Source of the DNA: CBINFS01 sp966250015
GTDB taxonomy: Bacteria; Bacteroidota; Rhodothermia; Rhodothermales; DASSAV01
Assembly (NCBI GenBank): GCA_966250015.1
Contig: CBINFS010000033.1
Coordinates: forward strand, 1-40,707
Direction: 5' to 3'
DNA: 40,707 nucleotides
Shown: positions 39,977-40,707 of the stretch, piece after piece
How positions within the stretch are numbered: the stretch's first letter is position 1
Layout of the letters: each line of letters starts with the position of its first letter
Program-made: the position numbers and the translations under genes
Notes under the pieces: generated by a model
Databases searched by the model: none
The model's input: only the letters and a program-made list of their open reading frames with translations
What the model was told of the DNA's origin: nothing

Positions 39977-40683
39977 AGTCGCGAACAGTGGTGTTAGAGG
40001 ATAACGTTATTCGAATTACCCCCGGATACCCTTCCCTCCAGATACTGATAGCGCTTCCATCACACGGCAGCCGGTTCGTTTTTTGCCGCCCCGACCTACA
40101 AGGGCGACTCCGTAACGTCTGTAACTGACTGGCCGCACGCACTACGCCCACGCGTGCGGTTCATCAAATCACAACATAATCGCTGCCTTTATTTCATGCA
40201 ATCTCCGGAAAGGGCAAAAAAATATACCGTCATACGAAAGCGCAGGGACGAAACGTTACCCTGATCCGAATTACAGACACAATGTGAAAAACCAGTTACG
40301 GGTAAATAATCCAATCTATACCCTGTTGAATTGTTTGCACTTAAGGGTTGCACCCAATCGCCTCATCGTTTCACCCCTTCGACGCCGGAGCGTCCGCTTT
40401 TCCCTCCCGCCGTTACAATGAGCAATTAAGAATACGTTGTGAAGGCCTCCTCCACCCCTTGCACTTCCTGATTCTCGCGTTCGGCGATTGGCAATATGAT
40501 TCCTTTATCCTCTTAATATCTGAAACTTGGATGCGAGAGTAGGTGACGTGTGTAGATTTGTTCTGCACGCGAAAGATTTTGAACTACCCTCGGCTGATGG
40601 TGCTGACTAGCGCAGATGATGTTTTGATGGACGTAAACGGAAGACGGAACATGATTTAGCGCCGTCTATCCCAAAGACACGTC
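39977..40683. other. Intergenic region upstream of the T9SS-like surface protein
   Basis: About 0.7 kb without a credible gene. It should contain the promoter of the surface-protein gene (minus). An 8-bp hairpin (CCGCACGC with GCGTGCGG) lies at 40133-40159, an AT-rich block at 40190-40235 and the word CGTTACAATG at 40411-40420, close to the CGTTACAATT words near 5.3-5.4 kb. The region ends in a REP-like palindrome. Confidence 0.5.
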
Positions 40684-40703
40684 ATCTCCGCGAAGGCGGA
40701 GAT
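40684..40703. repeat. REP-like palindromic repeat at the window edge (possibly continuing)
   Basis: ATCTCCGC-GAAG-GCGGAGAT forms a perfect 8-bp hairpin with a GAAG tetraloop, preceded by ACGTC and followed by CCAG. It fits the widespread pattern GTCATnCCCGCGAAnGCGGGnATCCAG of genome-scattered palindromic repeats in many bacteria. Only one copy is visible, and the element may continue beyond the window. Confidence 0.65.
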
Positions 40704-40707
40704 CCAG

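Noticed and set aside
1..40707. CRISPR array, prophage or insertion sequence
   Set aside because: No regularly spaced direct repeats, no transposase, integrase or phage structural gene, and no terminal inverted repeats with target duplications were seen.

Overview
The window looks like a chromosomal segment of a GC-rich member of the Bacteroidota/Rhodothermota, most plausibly Rhodothermales. The evidence is a TonB-dependent receptor with an N-terminal carboxypeptidase-regulatory-like domain, a PorV/PorQ-family barrel, a surface protein with a type IX secretion (T9SS)-like C-terminus, many lipoproteins, and an overwhelming minus-strand bias. Genus-level placement is inference; no rRNA, tRNA or other phylogenetic marker is present. 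Strong Shine-Dalgarno sites occur before some genes and are absent before others.

Layout. Positions 1-5.1 kb hold a truncated small membrane-anchored protein, a 1.27-kb gene-poor stretch, a DUF4342 protein, a serine/threonine dehydratase-family PLP enzyme, and three minus-strand pilin-like proteins with one N-terminal membrane helix each. From 18.1 kb down to 5.5 kb (minus strand) runs an 11-gene sugar-acid and deoxysugar array: TRAP permeases DctQ and DctM, KDPG aldolase, SDR oxidoreductase, tagaturonate epimerase UxaE, L-fucose-isomerase-family protein, class II aldolase, rhamnulokinase-family kinase, and a ribose-type ABC importer (binding protein, ATPase, permease). This joins hexuronate catabolism to 6-deoxyhexose catabolism. 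Uronate isomerase, mannonate dehydratase and KDG kinase are not in the window.

From 18.3 to 27.9 kb lie three TIM-barrel isomerase/epimerase-like proteins (one cytoplasmic, one Tat-exported, one lipoprotein), an MFS sugar-type transporter, a Tat-exported Gfo/Idh/MocA oxidoreductase, a SUMF1-domain lipoprotein, a divergent ApbE flavin transferase, and the TRAP binding protein DctP, about 7.8 kb from its likely membrane partners. From 28 to 40 kb is an outer-membrane module, all minus strand: T9SS-like surface protein, PorV-like barrel, TonB-dependent receptor, TPR lipoprotein, FG-GAP/ASPIC-UnbV lipoprotein and a second TPR lipoprotein. No SusD-type protein and no glycoside hydrolase is visible.

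Taken together the window reads as a carbohydrate acquisition and catabolism region: outer-membrane capture and TonB-dependent import, periplasmic oxidation or isomerisation of sugars, inner-membrane uptake by TRAP, ABC and MFS carriers, and cytoplasmic conversion to central metabolites. No transcriptional regulator is encoded in the 40.7 kb, so control must come from elsewhere; several palindromes and hairpins are candidate control sites. The best candidates for an undescribed system are the SusD-less outer-membrane module with its paralogous TPR pair, and the combined uronate/deoxyhexose array.
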